A program made the translations under genes and the position numbers. This document shows positions 7,736-17,000 of a stretch of DNA of 38,886 nucleotides, piece after piece. The stretch spans positions 1-38,886 of the forward strand of contig CAMTIM010000018.1 of assembly GCA_947072565.1 (NCBI GenBank). The letters are read 5' to 3'. The notes under the pieces were generated by a model. That model saw nothing but the letters and a program-made list of their open reading frames with translations. It was not told where the DNA came from and did not search any database. This DNA is from an uncultured Peptostreptococcaceae bacterium. Lineage in GTDB: Bacteria > Bacillota > Clostridia > Peptostreptococcales > Peptostreptococcaceae. The first letter of the stretch is position 1, and each line of letters opens with the position of its first letter.

Positions 7736-9442
7736 ATGAAAATGCTATGGAAATACGTACTAAAATATAAGTTTCAATTTATAAGTAGAATAATAACTAT
7801 TTCATTAGTAACTCTAGCAAGTATAGCTTTTGATTTTTTAATGGGATTTATAGTCGACATATTTGCAAATGGTCAGACAGAAAAGTTTTTACCTATAACA
7901 ATAATAAGTATCTCACTTATTGTTATAATGTTTTTAACGGAGTATCTAGATGGATTAGTTATGTCAAATTACATAAAAAACACTGTGAACTATTTAAGAA
8001 CAGATATATTTTCAAAAATAATAAATAAAGATATAAAAGATTTTTCATTAGATAATAGTGGAAAATACATCTCAATACTATATAATGATATAAAACTCAT
8101 AGAAGACAGTTTTTTAAATAATATATTTCAGGTAATATCATCTTTAATATCTTTTACATTGTCACTGATAGTATTATTTACAATAAGTCCAGCTATAGTA
8201 TTATTTATAACAGTCTTTGGAGTATTAGGATTTGTAATACCTACTGCTCTTTCTAAAAAATTAGTAGTTCAAAAAAATGAATACTCTAAAAGTTTAGAAG
8301 AAATAACATCAGTAACTAAGGACTTATTTTCAGGATTTGAAGTTATAAAAGGATTTAATATAAGTAATAAAATAAATTCTGTATTTAAAAATTCATCAAA
8401 TAACGTTGAAAGTAGCAAAAGAAAGTGTTCTATATTAGAATCTGTAGTAAAAGGGTTTTCTTTATCATTTAGTGTAACTATTTATCTTGGAGTTTTACTT
8501 GTGGGTGGATATTTGATGTATAATAAAGACATATCTATAGGAACTGCTATTATAATAATACAACTTAGTACACATATAGTAGGACCTGTAAAAACTAGTA
8601 TATCTTTGACTAATCAAATAAAATCAGTATCTCTTATAGCAAATAAAATAGAAAATATATTAGAGGTATCTAGTGATGATTTAGAAGATACTAACTTAGT
8701 TGACTTTGATGAAGCTATTAAAGTAGAGAATTTAAGCTTTGAGTATACTAGTGATATAAAAGCACTGGATAAAATAAATTTAACTTTTGAGAAAAATAAA
8801 AAATATGCAATAGTCGGTGAAAGTGGTTGTGGAAAAAGTACTTTAATAAAGTTACTTATGAGATATTATAATGATTATGAAGGTAGTATCAGTATAGATG
8901 ATAATAATTTAAAATCTATATATAGTTCTGATTTGTATAAAAATATGTCAATGATACAACAAAATGTATTTATGTTTGATGATTCTATAAAAGAGAATAT
9001 AAAGCTATTTTCAAACATTAGCGACGAAAAAGTTTTAAAAACGTGCAAAAGAGCGGGTATTTCAAATTTAATAGATAGATTACCACAAGGGATAAATTCT
9101 TTAGTTGGTGAAAATGGGAATAAATTATCAGGAGGAGAAAAGCAACGAATTGCAATAGCTAGGGCCTTGATAAATGATACTAAAATATTAATATTAGATG
9201 AGTCAACTTCAGCACTAGACAATGAAACAGCATATAATTTAGAAAGTTCACTACTTAGCTTAGACGATTTAACCTTAATAGTTGTTACTCACAAGCTTAT
9301 AAAAAATATATTAATAAACTATGACGAAATTATCGTTATGAAAGATGGATTAGTTATAGAAAAAGGTTCTTTTGATTATTTGATTGAATTAAAAGGATAT
9401 TTTTACAGTTTATATTATATACAAAGCGATGATTCAAAGTAA
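7736..9442 (+). CDS. ABC exporter, fused membrane and ATPase domains
   Basis: The product has 568 residues from the ATG at 7736, which has GGGGGTG at 7724-7730. A longer frame from a GTG at 7685 runs through a terminator hairpin and is not preferred. The N-terminal domain (about 1-310) has six membrane segments of the type-IV exporter fold. The ATPase domain has Walker A GESGCGKST (361-369), signature LSGGEKQR (464-471), and Walker B ILILDESTSALD with Asp488. The half-size architecture implies a homodimer, or a heterodimer with a partner not encoded here. Lipid, peptide and multidrug exporters share this layout. The next gene starts 41 bases downstream without a terminator, so the two are probably co-transcribed. 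Confidence 0.9.
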   Translation: MKMLWKYVLKYKFQFISRIITISLVTLASIAFDFLMGFIVDIFANGQTEKFLPITIISISLIVIMFLTEYLDGLVMSNYIKNTVNYLRTDIFSKIINKDIKDFSLDNSGKYISILYNDIKLIEDSFLNNIFQVISSLISFTLSLIVLFTISPAIVLFITVFGVLGFVIPTALSKKLVVQKNEYSKSLEEITSVTKDLFSGFEVIKGFNISNKINSVFKNSSNNVESSKRKCSILESVVKGFSLSFSVTIYLGVLLVGGYLMYNKDISIGTAIIIIQLSTHIVGPVKTSISLTNQIKSVSLIANKIENILEVSSDDLEDTNLVDFDEAIKVENLSFEYTSDIKALDKINLTFEKNKKYAIVGESGCGKSTLIKLLMRYYNDYEGSISIDDNNLKSIYSSDLYKNMSMIQQNVFMFDDSIKENIKLFSNISDEKVLKTCKRAGISNLIDRLPQGINSLVGENGNKLSGGEKQRIAIARALINDTKILILDESTSALDNETAYNLESSLLSLDDLTLIVVTHKLIKNILINYDEIIVMKDGLVIEKGSFDYLIELKGYFYSLYYIQSDDSK

Positions 9443-9483
9443 GATTTTAGATATTCAATAATAAATTTTATCAGGAGGATTTT

Positions 9484-9861
9484 ATGTCTACATTATTAAT
9501 TAGTGCGATAGTATTTATGACATTAGCACTTACGTTTTATACAATCGGTGTATTTGGAGAAAAAAAAGAAGGAACACTTTTAAAATGGCATGCCATAGTG
9601 TTTTGGATGGGATTTATATGCGATACAACAGGTACAACTATAATGACTAAGATATCAGGTGGTGGATTTGATTTTAATTTACATGGTATAACTGGTTTAA
9701 TAGCATTGTTACTTATGGCTTTTCATGCATTATGGGCTACAGTTATCTTAGTAAAGAAAGATAAAAAATCTAAGCAAATATTCCATAAATTTAGTATAGT
9801 TGTTTGGGCTATATGGTTAGTTCCTTATATATTAGGTATGATAATAGGAATGAAGGGCTAA
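9484..9861 (+). CDS. HsmA-type four-helix membrane protein (TIGR03987-like)
   Basis: The product has 125 residues with four predicted membrane helices (about 4-24, 36-56, 67-90 and 102-122). It resembles the short family annotated as HsmA/TIGR03987, for which a role in small-molecule resistance has been suggested. Recognisable segments are 'LLKWHAIVFWMGFICD', 'HGITGLIALLLMAFHALW' and 'HKFSIVVWAIWLVPYILG'. Four histidines (36, 67, 81, 101) sit at or near helix ends; two of them lie 14 residues apart in one helix. AGGAGG upstream sets the start. It lies directly behind the ABC exporter and ends in two tandem hairpins. The function is not certain. Confidence 0.65.
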   Translation: MSTLLISAIVFMTLALTFYTIGVFGEKKEGTLLKWHAIVFWMGFICDTTGTTIMTKISGGGFDFNLHGITGLIALLLMAFHALWATVILVKKDKKSKQIFHKFSIVVWAIWLVPYILGMIIGMKG

Positions 9862-9882
9862 AAATATTTAGATTAAAAAATT

Positions 9883-9922
9883 AAGGTCTGATTTGGATGT
9901 TCAATCCGAATTAGACCTTTTA
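9883..9922 (+). terminator. Strong terminator before mutS
   Basis: AAGGTCTGATTTGGAT pairs with ATCCGAATTAGACCTT (16 bp with three G-U pairs) across a short loop, followed by TTTT. Confidence 0.9.
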
Positions 9923-9945
9923 GCTTTTTATAAAGCCTTTTTATT
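9923..9945 (+). terminator. Second, weaker tandem terminator hairpin
   Basis: A 5-bp stem GCTTT/AAAGC with a TTAT loop and a following T-rich run sits directly behind the first terminator, as a back-up before mutS. Confidence 0.4.
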
Positions 9946-9977
9946 TTGTTATAGCCTTAATAATAGTTTTCAGTTAT

Positions 9978-9985
9978 GATATAAT
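9978..9985 (+). promoter_or_regulatory. Extended -10 promoter element for mutS
   Basis: TGATATAAT is a perfect TATAAT with the TGn extension, about 110 bases before mutS. The -35 candidate (TTAATA, 17-base spacing) is weak. The only other sequence between the terminators and mutS is an AT-rich leader. Confidence 0.5.
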
Positions 9986-10094
9986 AATTAATTAGATTAA
10001 AACTAAATGTATGATTAAACTTTAATGAAAAATATGACTAAACATAATAAATAAAGAATTAAATATAGGCTTAGCAATAAAGGAGACAAAACTA

Positions 10095-12860
10095 ATGAAT
10101 ATAGATAAAAATAAACTAACGCCAATGATGAAACAGTATTTTGAAGTAAAAGAGAGATATCCAGATTGTATCTTATTTTTCAGATTAGGAGACTTTTATG
10201 AAATGTTCTTTGAAGATGCTTTAATAGCTTCTAAAACACTTGAAATAGCTCTTACAGGGAAATCATGTGGTCTTGATGAGCGTGCTCCAATGTGTGGAGT
10301 TCCATATCATAGTGCAAATGCATATATATCTAAATTAGTTGAAAGTGGGTTTAAGGTCGCAATAGGCGAGCAAATGGAAGATCCACAGACGGCAAAAGGA
10401 ATAGTAAGGCGAGATGTTATAAGAGTTGTAACTCCAGGTACGGTACTTGAAGGTAATTTACTTGAAAATAAGAAAAACAATTACTTAATGAGTTTATATA
10501 AAGAAGGAGAAAAAATAGGCTTAGCTTATGTAGATATAAGTACGGGTGAGGTTAATGCAACTAATTTATCAATAGATAAAGTAATTGAAGAGATAGCAAA
10601 AGTTCATCCTACAGAAATAATATTAAATGATTTAAGCTTTATAGAAAAATTAAACAATATAGCTACTTTAAGCAATATATATATAAATGATAATTTTAGT
10701 GAGAATTATTTAGATATAAAAATATTAGAAGAATATTTTTCAAAAGATTATTTACAAAACTTGAATTTTGACGAAAATGACCTTATTAAAAATAGTTTAT
10801 CGATACTTTTAAATTATATATATAACACTCAAAAACAAGTAACTTCAAATATTAACAACATAAACATATATAATAGCAGTGAATACATGGTACTTGACAT
10901 GTTTACTAGAGTCAATTTAGAATTAACACAAACTATAAGAGGCAATAAAAAGAAGGGTTCCCTACTGCACGTATTAGACAAAACGTCTACTGCAATGGGA
11001 GGAAGATTACTTCGTAAATATGTAGAGGAACCATTAGTTAATAAAAAACGAATAGAAAAAAGACTTAATGTTATAGAAGAAATAAAAGATGATTTTATGC
11101 TTAGAGAAGATTTAAATGAAATTTTGAAAAATGTATACGATATAGAAAGAATTTGTGGGAAAATTGCCTTTGAAAAAGTAACACCAAAGGAAATGATACA
11201 TTTAAAAAATTCTATAGAAAAACTTCCGAATCTAAAGGATACTATAAACTCATCTAGTGCTACTATATTAAATAAGTACATTGATGAGATGGATAATTTA
11301 GATGATATTTATAATTTAATACAAGAAGCTATAAAAGAAGAACCCTCAATAACAATAAAAGATGGTAATATAATAAAATCAGATTTTAATGATGAACTTA
11401 AAGACCTTCGTGATATATCTAAAAATGGAGCATTCATGATTAAGGAAATAGAAAATCGTGAAAAAGAAAAAACAGGTGTTAAATCTTTAAAAATAAGTTT
11501 CAATAAGGTTTTTGGATATTATATAGAAATAACAAAAGCAAACTTAAATACTGCTAAAATAGATGAAACTTATATAAGAAAGCAAACTTTAAGTAATGCT
11601 GAAAGATTTATAACTCCAGAGCTTAAAGAAATAGAAGATAAAATACTTAACGCTGAAGAAAAAATAAAAAATCTAGAATATGAAATATTTGTAAATATAA
11701 GAAATACAATTTATGAAAACATAAATAGAATACAAAAAACTGCTAAAATAATAGCGAACATAGATGTATTTGTATCTTTTGCAACAGTTGCATATATGAA
11801 CAATTATGTAAAACCTATTATAAATGAGAAAAATAAATTAGATATAAAAAATGGACGTCATCCAGTTGTTGAAAACTTAGTAGGAGAAGAAAACTTTGTT
11901 CCAAATGATACTTATCTTAATGTTGGGGAAAATATTATAAATATAATAACAGGACCTAATATGGCAGGTAAGTCAACTTATATGAGACAAAGTGCAGTAA
12001 TATCTTTAATGGCACATATTGGTTCATTTGTACCGGCTGAGTATGCAAATATACCAATACTTGATAGAATATTTACAAGAGTTGGAGCTAGTGATGATTT
12101 AAGTCAGGGTCAATCTACTTTTATGGTTGAGATGAGCGAAGTATCTCATATACTTAAAAATGCAACAGATAAAAGTTTAGTAATACTTGATGAGATAGGA
12201 AGAGGTACAAGCACTTATGATGGTATAAGTTTAGCTTGGTCAATAGTTGAATATATTCAAAAGAATATTAAATGCAAGACTTTATTTGCAACTCACTACC
12301 ATGAACTTACTGATTTAGATCAAGAGTTTAATGATGTTAAAAACTACTCAATAGCAGTTAAAGAAGAAAATGAAAATATAATATTTTTAAGAAAAATAAT
12401 TCCTCAAGGAGCAGATAAAAGTTATGGTATATATGTTGCAAAACTAGCTAAGCTTCCAGATGAGGTAATAAATAGATCAAGGAATATACTAAAAGATTTA
12501 GAAAAAAAACATGTATATGAAAATATAGCAATAAACAACAAAGATGAAATAAATAAAAGTGATTATAAAGATGAAAAATATAAAAATCAATATGAAGCCT
12601 TAAAAATCAATCATGCTGAACTTATCAAAACTTATAATAATGAAAAAGAAAATTATGAAAAGTTATATAAAGAATATGTAAAGCTAGATGAAAAAGAAGA
12701 TAATATAGTTAAAGAAGTAGCATTAACTCAAATATCTTTTGATAATATGGATGAGAATAAATTAGTAGATGAAATTATAAATTTAGACATACTAAATATG
12801 ACTCCACTTGATGCTATGAATGCTCTTTATAATTTACAAAAAAAAGCGAAAAATAATTAG
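10095..12860 (+). CDS. mutS: DNA mismatch repair protein MutS
   Basis: The product has 921 residues. The mismatch-reading motif is in 'LGDFYEMFFEDA', with Phe34-Tyr35-Glu36 as the F-x-E wedge. The connector, lever and clamp regions follow. The ATPase domain carries GPNMAGKST (620-628), 'SQGQSTFMVEMSE', Walker B LVILDEIGRGTSTYDG (near 695-710) and 'ATHYHEL'. The C-terminus (about 800-921) has a charged coiled-coil-like stretch and a final helix-turn-helix with 'LDILNMTPLDAMNALYNLQ', the usual MutS end. The length is slightly above the roughly 850-880 typical of Firmicutes because of the charged insert. AAAGGAG upstream sets the start. MutS recognises mispairs and recruits MutL, whose gene begins 56 bases downstream, so the two are likely one operon. 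Confidence 0.98.
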   Translation: MNIDKNKLTPMMKQYFEVKERYPDCILFFRLGDFYEMFFEDALIASKTLEIALTGKSCGLDERAPMCGVPYHSANAYISKLVESGFKVAIGEQMEDPQTAKGIVRRDVIRVVTPGTVLEGNLLENKKNNYLMSLYKEGEKIGLAYVDISTGEVNATNLSIDKVIEEIAKVHPTEIILNDLSFIEKLNNIATLSNIYINDNFSENYLDIKILEEYFSKDYLQNLNFDENDLIKNSLSILLNYIYNTQKQVTSNINNINIYNSSEYMVLDMFTRVNLELTQTIRGNKKKGSLLHVLDKTSTAMGGRLLRKYVEEPLVNKKRIEKRLNVIEEIKDDFMLREDLNEILKNVYDIERICGKIAFEKVTPKEMIHLKNSIEKLPNLKDTINSSSATILNKYIDEMDNLDDIYNLIQEAIKEEPSITIKDGNIIKSDFNDELKDLRDISKNGAFMIKEIENREKEKTGVKSLKISFNKVFGYYIEITKANLNTAKIDETYIRKQTLSNAERFITPELKEIEDKILNAEEKIKNLEYEIFVNIRNTIYENINRIQKTAKIIANIDVFVSFATVAYMNNYVKPIINEKNKLDIKNGRHPVVENLVGEENFVPNDTYLNVGENIINIITGPNMAGKSTYMRQSAVISLMAHIGSFVPAEYANIPILDRIFTRVGASDDLSQGQSTFMVEMSEVSHILKNATDKSLVILDEIGRGTSTYDGISLAWSIVEYIQKNIKCKTLFATHYHELTDLDQEFNDVKNYSIAVKEENENIIFLRKIIPQGADKSYGIYVAKLAKLPDEVINRSRNILKDLEKKHVYENIAINNKDEINKSDYKDEKYKNQYEALKINHAELIKTYNNEKENYEKLYKEYVKLDEKEDNIVKEVALTQISFDNMDENKLVDEIINLDILNMTPLDAMNALYNLQKKAKNN

Positions 12861-12915
12861 AATATAAAATTGTAACACCCCATAGTTAACAAAATATTCT
12901 GTGGAGGGAGATAAT

Positions 12916-14907
12916 ATGAATAGAATTAATATATTAGATGATTTAACTATAAATAAAATAGCAGCAGGAGAAGTTGTTGAAAGACCATCTTCAATAGTTA
13001 AAGAACTTGTTGAAAACTGTATTGATGCTAATAGCAGCAAAATAATTATTGATATAATTGACGGCGGAAAAAAATCAATTAAAATAATTGATAATGGTAG
13101 TGGTATATCATCTAGTGAAGTTGACAAGTCTTTTTTAAGACATGCTACGAGTAAAATAGAAAAAATTGATGATTTATATGATTTATATTCACTAGGTTTT
13201 AGGGGTGAAGCATTAGCATCAATATCCTCTATATGTAAGCTTGAGATGGTTACTAAGACCAAAGAGGAATGTGTTGGAACTAAAGTTATTGTAGAGGGTG
13301 GCAAAGTAGTAAGCAAACAACCTATAGGCGCCAACAATGGAACTACAATGATTATAAAAGATGTATTTTACAATACACCAGTTAGACAAAAATTTTTAAA
13401 ATCAACTCACGCTGAGACTATAAACATTAGTGATTTGATCAATAAGCTAGCAATAGGAAATCCTCATATACAGTTTAAGTATGTAAACAATGGAAAAGCA
13501 ATGCTAAACACTCCTGGTGATAGCAAGTTAATAAGTGTTATTAGAAGCATATATGGAAAAGATGTATGTGAGAATTTAATAGAAATAGAATATGAATGTA
13601 AAAATTTCAAAATAAATGGATATATAGGTAATAACAATGTATATAGATCGAATAAAAATTTACAACACATCTATATAAACAAAAGATTTGTAAAAAGTAA
13701 GGTAATATTAGATGCTGTAGCTGAAGCATATAAAGCAATCATCCCTATTAATAAGCATTGTGTATGTTTTTTAAATATGGAATTAAATCCAGCTAGTATT
13801 GATGTTAATATACATCCAACAAAACTTGAAATAAAATTTGAAAACGAGCAAGAACTTTATATAGAACTTAGAGACTTTTTAAAACAAAAATTATTAAATT
13901 CTAAATTAATAGGTAAACATGAAGTTTATGATAATAAAAAAATTCAACATAAGTCTATACAAAATGTAAATGCTCTAGATTCAGTAAATACAAAAATTGA
14001 TATTAAAAATAACAAGTTAGAGTATGTACCTTATAAGACTAGTTTAGATAAAAATATAGAAGTTGTAGAACTAGATACACAAAAACCTATAGATACTTTT
14101 TTATCTGTAAATGATATATTAAATAATGATAACAAATTACAGAATTTAAATAATTATAAAACTACAATAGATAATGAAAATATTTATGATCTAGATACAG
14201 ATAAAAATTTAAATAAAAATGATATTATTAAAGAAGAAGTAAAAGATTTACAAGTAAACATAGAAAAAAACATACAAAACGAACATATTCAAGAAGAATT
14301 TTTTCAAGAAAATAAAGAAGAAGGTAAGTTTTCACTAAAAGAATATAGTGTAATTGGAACATTATTTGATACATACATAATTTTATCTAAAGGAAGCAGT
14401 ATGTATTTACTAGACCAACATGCAGCACATGAAAGAGTGTTATATGAAAAGTATATGGAAAAATTCTATAAAAGTGAAATAAGTATGCAGATGCTACTTG
14501 ATCCTATAGTGTTAGAACTTTCAAATGTAGACATGTTACAGATTGAGAAAAATTTAGAACTATTTATAAAATTTGGTTTTGAAATCGAAATTTTTGGTAA
14601 TAATCATATAATGATAAGATGTGTACCAACTATATTTGGTGTTCCTGAAAGTGAAAAATTTATACTACAAATAATAGATAATATAGACGATATTAATAGC
14701 AATTATGAGTTAAAAGGTGAAAAATTTGCATCTATGGCATGTAGAGCAGCAATAAAAGCAAATGATAAAATACAAAATTTAGAAATAAATAGTTTATTTA
14801 ACCAAATAGAAAAATGTATTAATCCTTTTACATGCCCTCATGGTAGACCTATAATGGTAGAAATTTCAAAGAATGAAATTGAAAAAATGTTCAAACGAAT
14901 TATGTAG
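12916..14907 (+). CDS. mutL: DNA mismatch repair endonuclease MutL
   Basis: The product has 663 residues from the ATG at 12916, chosen because GGAGGGA at 12903-12909 serves it; an in-frame GTG at 12901 overlaps that site. The GHKL ATPase N-terminus has GEVVERPSSIVKELVEN with Glu30 and Asn34, DNGSG (59-63) and GFRGEAL (94-100). A long, poorly conserved Asn/Lys/Asp-rich linker covers about 335-470. The C-terminal domain has the metal-dependent nicking motif DQHAAHERVLYE (500-511), ACRAAIK (608-614) and CPHGRP (640-645). MutL here should therefore be an active endonuclease, as expected in an organism without MutH. miaA begins 15 bases after the stop. Confidence 0.97.
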   Translation: MNRINILDDLTINKIAAGEVVERPSSIVKELVENCIDANSSKIIIDIIDGGKKSIKIIDNGSGISSSEVDKSFLRHATSKIEKIDDLYDLYSLGFRGEALASISSICKLEMVTKTKEECVGTKVIVEGGKVVSKQPIGANNGTTMIIKDVFYNTPVRQKFLKSTHAETINISDLINKLAIGNPHIQFKYVNNGKAMLNTPGDSKLISVIRSIYGKDVCENLIEIEYECKNFKINGYIGNNNVYRSNKNLQHIYINKRFVKSKVILDAVAEAYKAIIPINKHCVCFLNMELNPASIDVNIHPTKLEIKFENEQELYIELRDFLKQKLLNSKLIGKHEVYDNKKIQHKSIQNVNALDSVNTKIDIKNNKLEYVPYKTSLDKNIEVVELDTQKPIDTFLSVNDILNNDNKLQNLNNYKTTIDNENIYDLDTDKNLNKNDIIKEEVKDLQVNIEKNIQNEHIQEEFFQENKEEGKFSLKEYSVIGTLFDTYIILSKGSSMYLLDQHAAHERVLYEKYMEKFYKSEISMQMLLDPIVLELSNVDMLQIEKNLELFIKFGFEIEIFGNNHIMIRCVPTIFGVPESEKFILQIIDNIDDINSNYELKGEKFASMACRAAIKANDKIQNLEINSLFNQIEKCINPFTCPHGRPIMVEISKNEIEKMFKRIM

Positions 14908-14922
14908 AATAGGAAGAAAAAT

Positions 14923-15855
14923 ATGAAAAAAATACCACTTATAATACTTACAGGACCAACAGCTGTTGGTAAGACTGAATTATCAATAAAATTAGCAAAA
15001 TCTTTAAATGCAGAAATAATTTCTGCTGATTCTATGCAAATATATCAGTACATGGATATAGGGAGTGCAAAAGTAACAAACGATGAAATGAACGGAGTAC
15101 CTCATTATTTAATAGATGAAGTTAAACCAGATTATTCTTTTTCAGTATCAGAGTTTCAAGATAGAGCAAATAACTATATAGAAAAAATAACTGAAAAAGG
15201 TAAAACAGCTTTAGTAACTGGTGGAACGGGGCTTTATCTAAACTCTCTAATATACAATATGGATTTTGCTAAATCAGATGCTAATAATGAACTAAGAGAA
15301 AAATTAACATTAGAACTACAAGAACATGGTATAGACTATATGCACGAAAAGTTAAAATCATTAGATGAAGACAGTGCAAATAGGATACACAAAAACAATA
15401 CAAAGAGAGTCATAAGAGCGCTAGAAGTCTGTCTTAGTGGAGAAAAGATGAATGATTTTTCTAATGACTTGAAATTTAACGAAAAGTACAATCCTATTAT
15501 AATTGTACTAAATAGAGAAAGAGAACACCTATATCAAAGGATAAATAAAAGAGTAGAGATAATGATGGATGGTGGTTTAGTAGACGAAGTTAAAAAATTA
15601 TTAAGTTTAGGATACACTAAAGATATGATATCTATGCAAGGCATTGGATATAAAGAAATAATCAAATACCTTGAAGGTGAATATTCGCTTGATGAGGCTG
15701 TGGAAATAATAAAAAGAGATTCTAGAAGGTATGCAAAACGACAACTAACTTGGTTTAGAAGATATAATAGTGCCAAGTGGTTTAATTTAGATGAATACAG
15801 TGATAAAGAAGTATTAGAAAAAGAAATTTTTAACACTATTGAAAAAATACTATAA
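14923..15855 (+). CDS. miaA: tRNA dimethylallyltransferase MiaA
   Basis: The product has 310 residues, the usual family length. MiaA transfers a dimethylallyl group to A37 of tRNAs that read UNN codons. It has P-loop GPTAVGKT (11-18), 'SADSMQIYQYMDIGSAK' (34-50), 'GGTGLYLNSLIY' near residue 100, 'RVIRALEV', and the C-terminal 'GIGYKEI' and 'RRYAKRQLTWFRR' motifs. The short gap to mutL and to hfq fits the conserved mutS-mutL-miaA-hfq cluster of Firmicutes. The ribosome binding site AGGAAG precedes 14923. Confidence 0.97.
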   Translation: MKKIPLIILTGPTAVGKTELSIKLAKSLNAEIISADSMQIYQYMDIGSAKVTNDEMNGVPHYLIDEVKPDYSFSVSEFQDRANNYIEKITEKGKTALVTGGTGLYLNSLIYNMDFAKSDANNELREKLTLELQEHGIDYMHEKLKSLDEDSANRIHKNNTKRVIRALEVCLSGEKMNDFSNDLKFNEKYNPIIIVLNREREHLYQRINKRVEIMMDGGLVDEVKKLLSLGYTKDMISMQGIGYKEIIKYLEGEYSLDEAVEIIKRDSRRYAKRQLTWFRRYNSAKWFNLDEYSDKEVLEKEIFNTIEKIL

Positions 15856-15948
15856 CTTATATAAAATAGAATAGAGGAATAGTATAAAATTGCCAGATGA
15901 AATATATTAATCTTTTAAATTTAATTAAGATCTCGGGAGGATTGTCAA

Positions 15949-16263
15949 ATGAAAAATTCAGTATTAAACTTACAGGACATATTTTTAAATAATGCAAGAA
16001 AAGAGAAAATTCCTGTAACTATATATTTAATGAATGGAGTTCAAGTAAAAGGATTTGTTAAGGGGTTTGATAGTTACATAATATTATTGGAAGGTGATAA
16101 TAAACAACAAAACATGATATACAAGCATGCAGTATCTACAATACTTCCAGGAAAATATATAAGTTTCCAAAATCCTAATCAACAATCAGGAAATAGTTAT
16201 AGCAAAACTACTACTAATAACAATAATTACAGTAACAATAACAGTTACAATAATAATAAATAA
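15949..16263 (+). CDS. hfq: RNA chaperone Hfq with asparagine-rich tail
   Basis: The product has 104 residues; the Sm core covers about 6-72. Sm1 includes '[19 protein letters not shown]' and '[21 protein letters not shown]'; Sm2 has YKHAVSTI (58-65), whose Tyr-Lys-His lines the proximal RNA face. Hfq forms a hexamer that binds small RNAs and mRNAs. The tail (about 73-104) is almost entirely Asn, Ser, Tyr, Thr and Gln with runs of Asn, and is longer than in B. subtilis Hfq (about 73 residues in all). GGGAGG sets the start, and a strong terminator follows. Confidence 0.97.
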   Translation: MKNSVLNLQDIFLNNARKEKIPVTIYLMNGVQVKGFVKGFDSYIILLEGDNKQQNMIYKHAVSTILPGKYISFQNPNQQSGNSYSKTTTNNNNYSNNNSYNNNK

Positions 16264-16269
16264 TAAAGT

Positions 16270-16299
16270 AAGCTCACAAATTAACTTGTGAGCTTTTTT
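16270..16299 (+). terminator. Terminator of the mutS-mutL-miaA-hfq cluster
   Basis: A perfect 10-bp stem (AAGCTCACAA and TTGTGAGCTT) with a 6-base loop is followed by a T run. Confidence 0.9.
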
Positions 16300-16366
16300 A
16301 TTATTTATACTTATCTATTATTAGGTTATAATTAAGATTATAAATATAAATAAGTGAGGGTAAGAG

Positions 16367-16882
16367 ATGAATGGATTAGAGAGAAGAGAAGAAATTATAA
16401 AAATTTTGAAAAATGATACTAAAGCAATAAGTGGAACGAATTTAGCTAATGAGCTTAATGTTAGTAGACAACTTATAGTAGGTGATATAGCACTACTTCG
16501 AGCATCAGGATTAAATATAATATCAACACCAAAAGGTTATATATTAGACAATAAAGAAAATAATGAAGGATATATAATTAAAACGATAGCATGTAAGCAT
16601 AGTAAAAATTTTATAGAGGATGAACTAAATGTAATAGTAGATGAAGGTGCAACTGTTGTAAATGTAATAGTAGAACATGGTGTATATGGGCAAATAACAG
16701 GAGATTTACATGTATCTTCAAGACGAGATGTAAAGGACTTTATGGAAAAGCTTAAATTAGAAGATACAAATCCTCTATCTAAATTGACAGACGGTATACA
16801 CCTTCATACTATAAGATGTAGACATGAAGAAAGCTTTGAAGAAATAGTAAATATTTTAAGAGAAAAAGGATACTTATATTAA
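16367..16882 (+). CDS. niaR: Niacin-responsive transcriptional repressor NiaR (HTH plus 3H domain)
   Basis: The product has 171 residues. An N-terminal winged HTH (about 4-58; 'GTNLANELNVSRQLIVGDIALLR' spans the helix pair) is followed by a 3H domain (about 68-165) with the family's conserved histidines: CKHS (His78), EHGVYG (His104), LHVSSRRD (His115) and HLHT (145, 147). NiaR (YrxA) represses NAD synthesis and niacin uptake genes when nicotinic acid is present. The next gene is the niacin transporter niaX, and a large palindrome that fits a NiaR site lies between them. The start is supported by GTGAGGG upstream. The last codons lie inside the terminator stem. Confidence 0.93.
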   Translation: MNGLERREEIIKILKNDTKAISGTNLANELNVSRQLIVGDIALLRASGLNIISTPKGYILDNKENNEGYIIKTIACKHSKNFIEDELNVIVDEGATVVNVIVEHGVYGQITGDLHVSSRRDVKDFMEKLKLEDTNPLSKLTDGIHLHTIRCRHEESFEEIVNILREKGYLY

Positions 16883-16919
16883 TGGATGTTTAATATCCGT
16901 TAATATAAGTATCTTTTTT
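16869..16919 (+). terminator. Terminator embedded in the 3' end of niaR
   Basis: GATACTTATATTAA (16869-16882), which is the end of niaR including its stop codon, pairs perfectly with 16900-16913. The stem continues inward with TGGAT/ATCCG, and six T follow. Confidence 0.88.
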
Positions 16920-16929
16920 AAATCAATAA

Positions 16930-16958
16930 TTGACAAATTAGTAAATAAATATTAAACT
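16930..16958 (+). promoter_or_regulatory. niaX promoter candidate
   Basis: A consensus TTGACA (16930-16935) is followed after 17 bases by TAAACT (16953-16958). The -10 lies inside the left arm of the palindrome at 16949-17000, so a bound repressor would block it. Confidence 0.5.
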
Positions 16959-17000
16959 GTAATTATAGGTGTAAAGACACCTATAATTACAGTTTAATAT
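16949..17000 (+). promoter_or_regulatory. NiaR operator within a perfect 24-bp-arm inverted repeat
   Basis: Left arm 16949-16972 and right arm 16977-17000 are exact reverse complements, separated by AAAG. The centre reads GGTGTAAAGACACC, which agrees with the GTGT-N4-ACAC type NiaR operator described for streptococci. The repeat ends 13 bases before the niaX start codon, so it could also form a very stable hairpin in the mRNA, with the ribosome binding site AAGGTGG just 3' of it. Confidence 0.8.

Noticed and set aside
12834-13337. 167-codon - strand ORF across the mutS-mutL junction
   Set aside because: It is antisense to the MutL ATPase motifs, with no ribosome binding site and low-complexity Leu/Ile/Ser composition.
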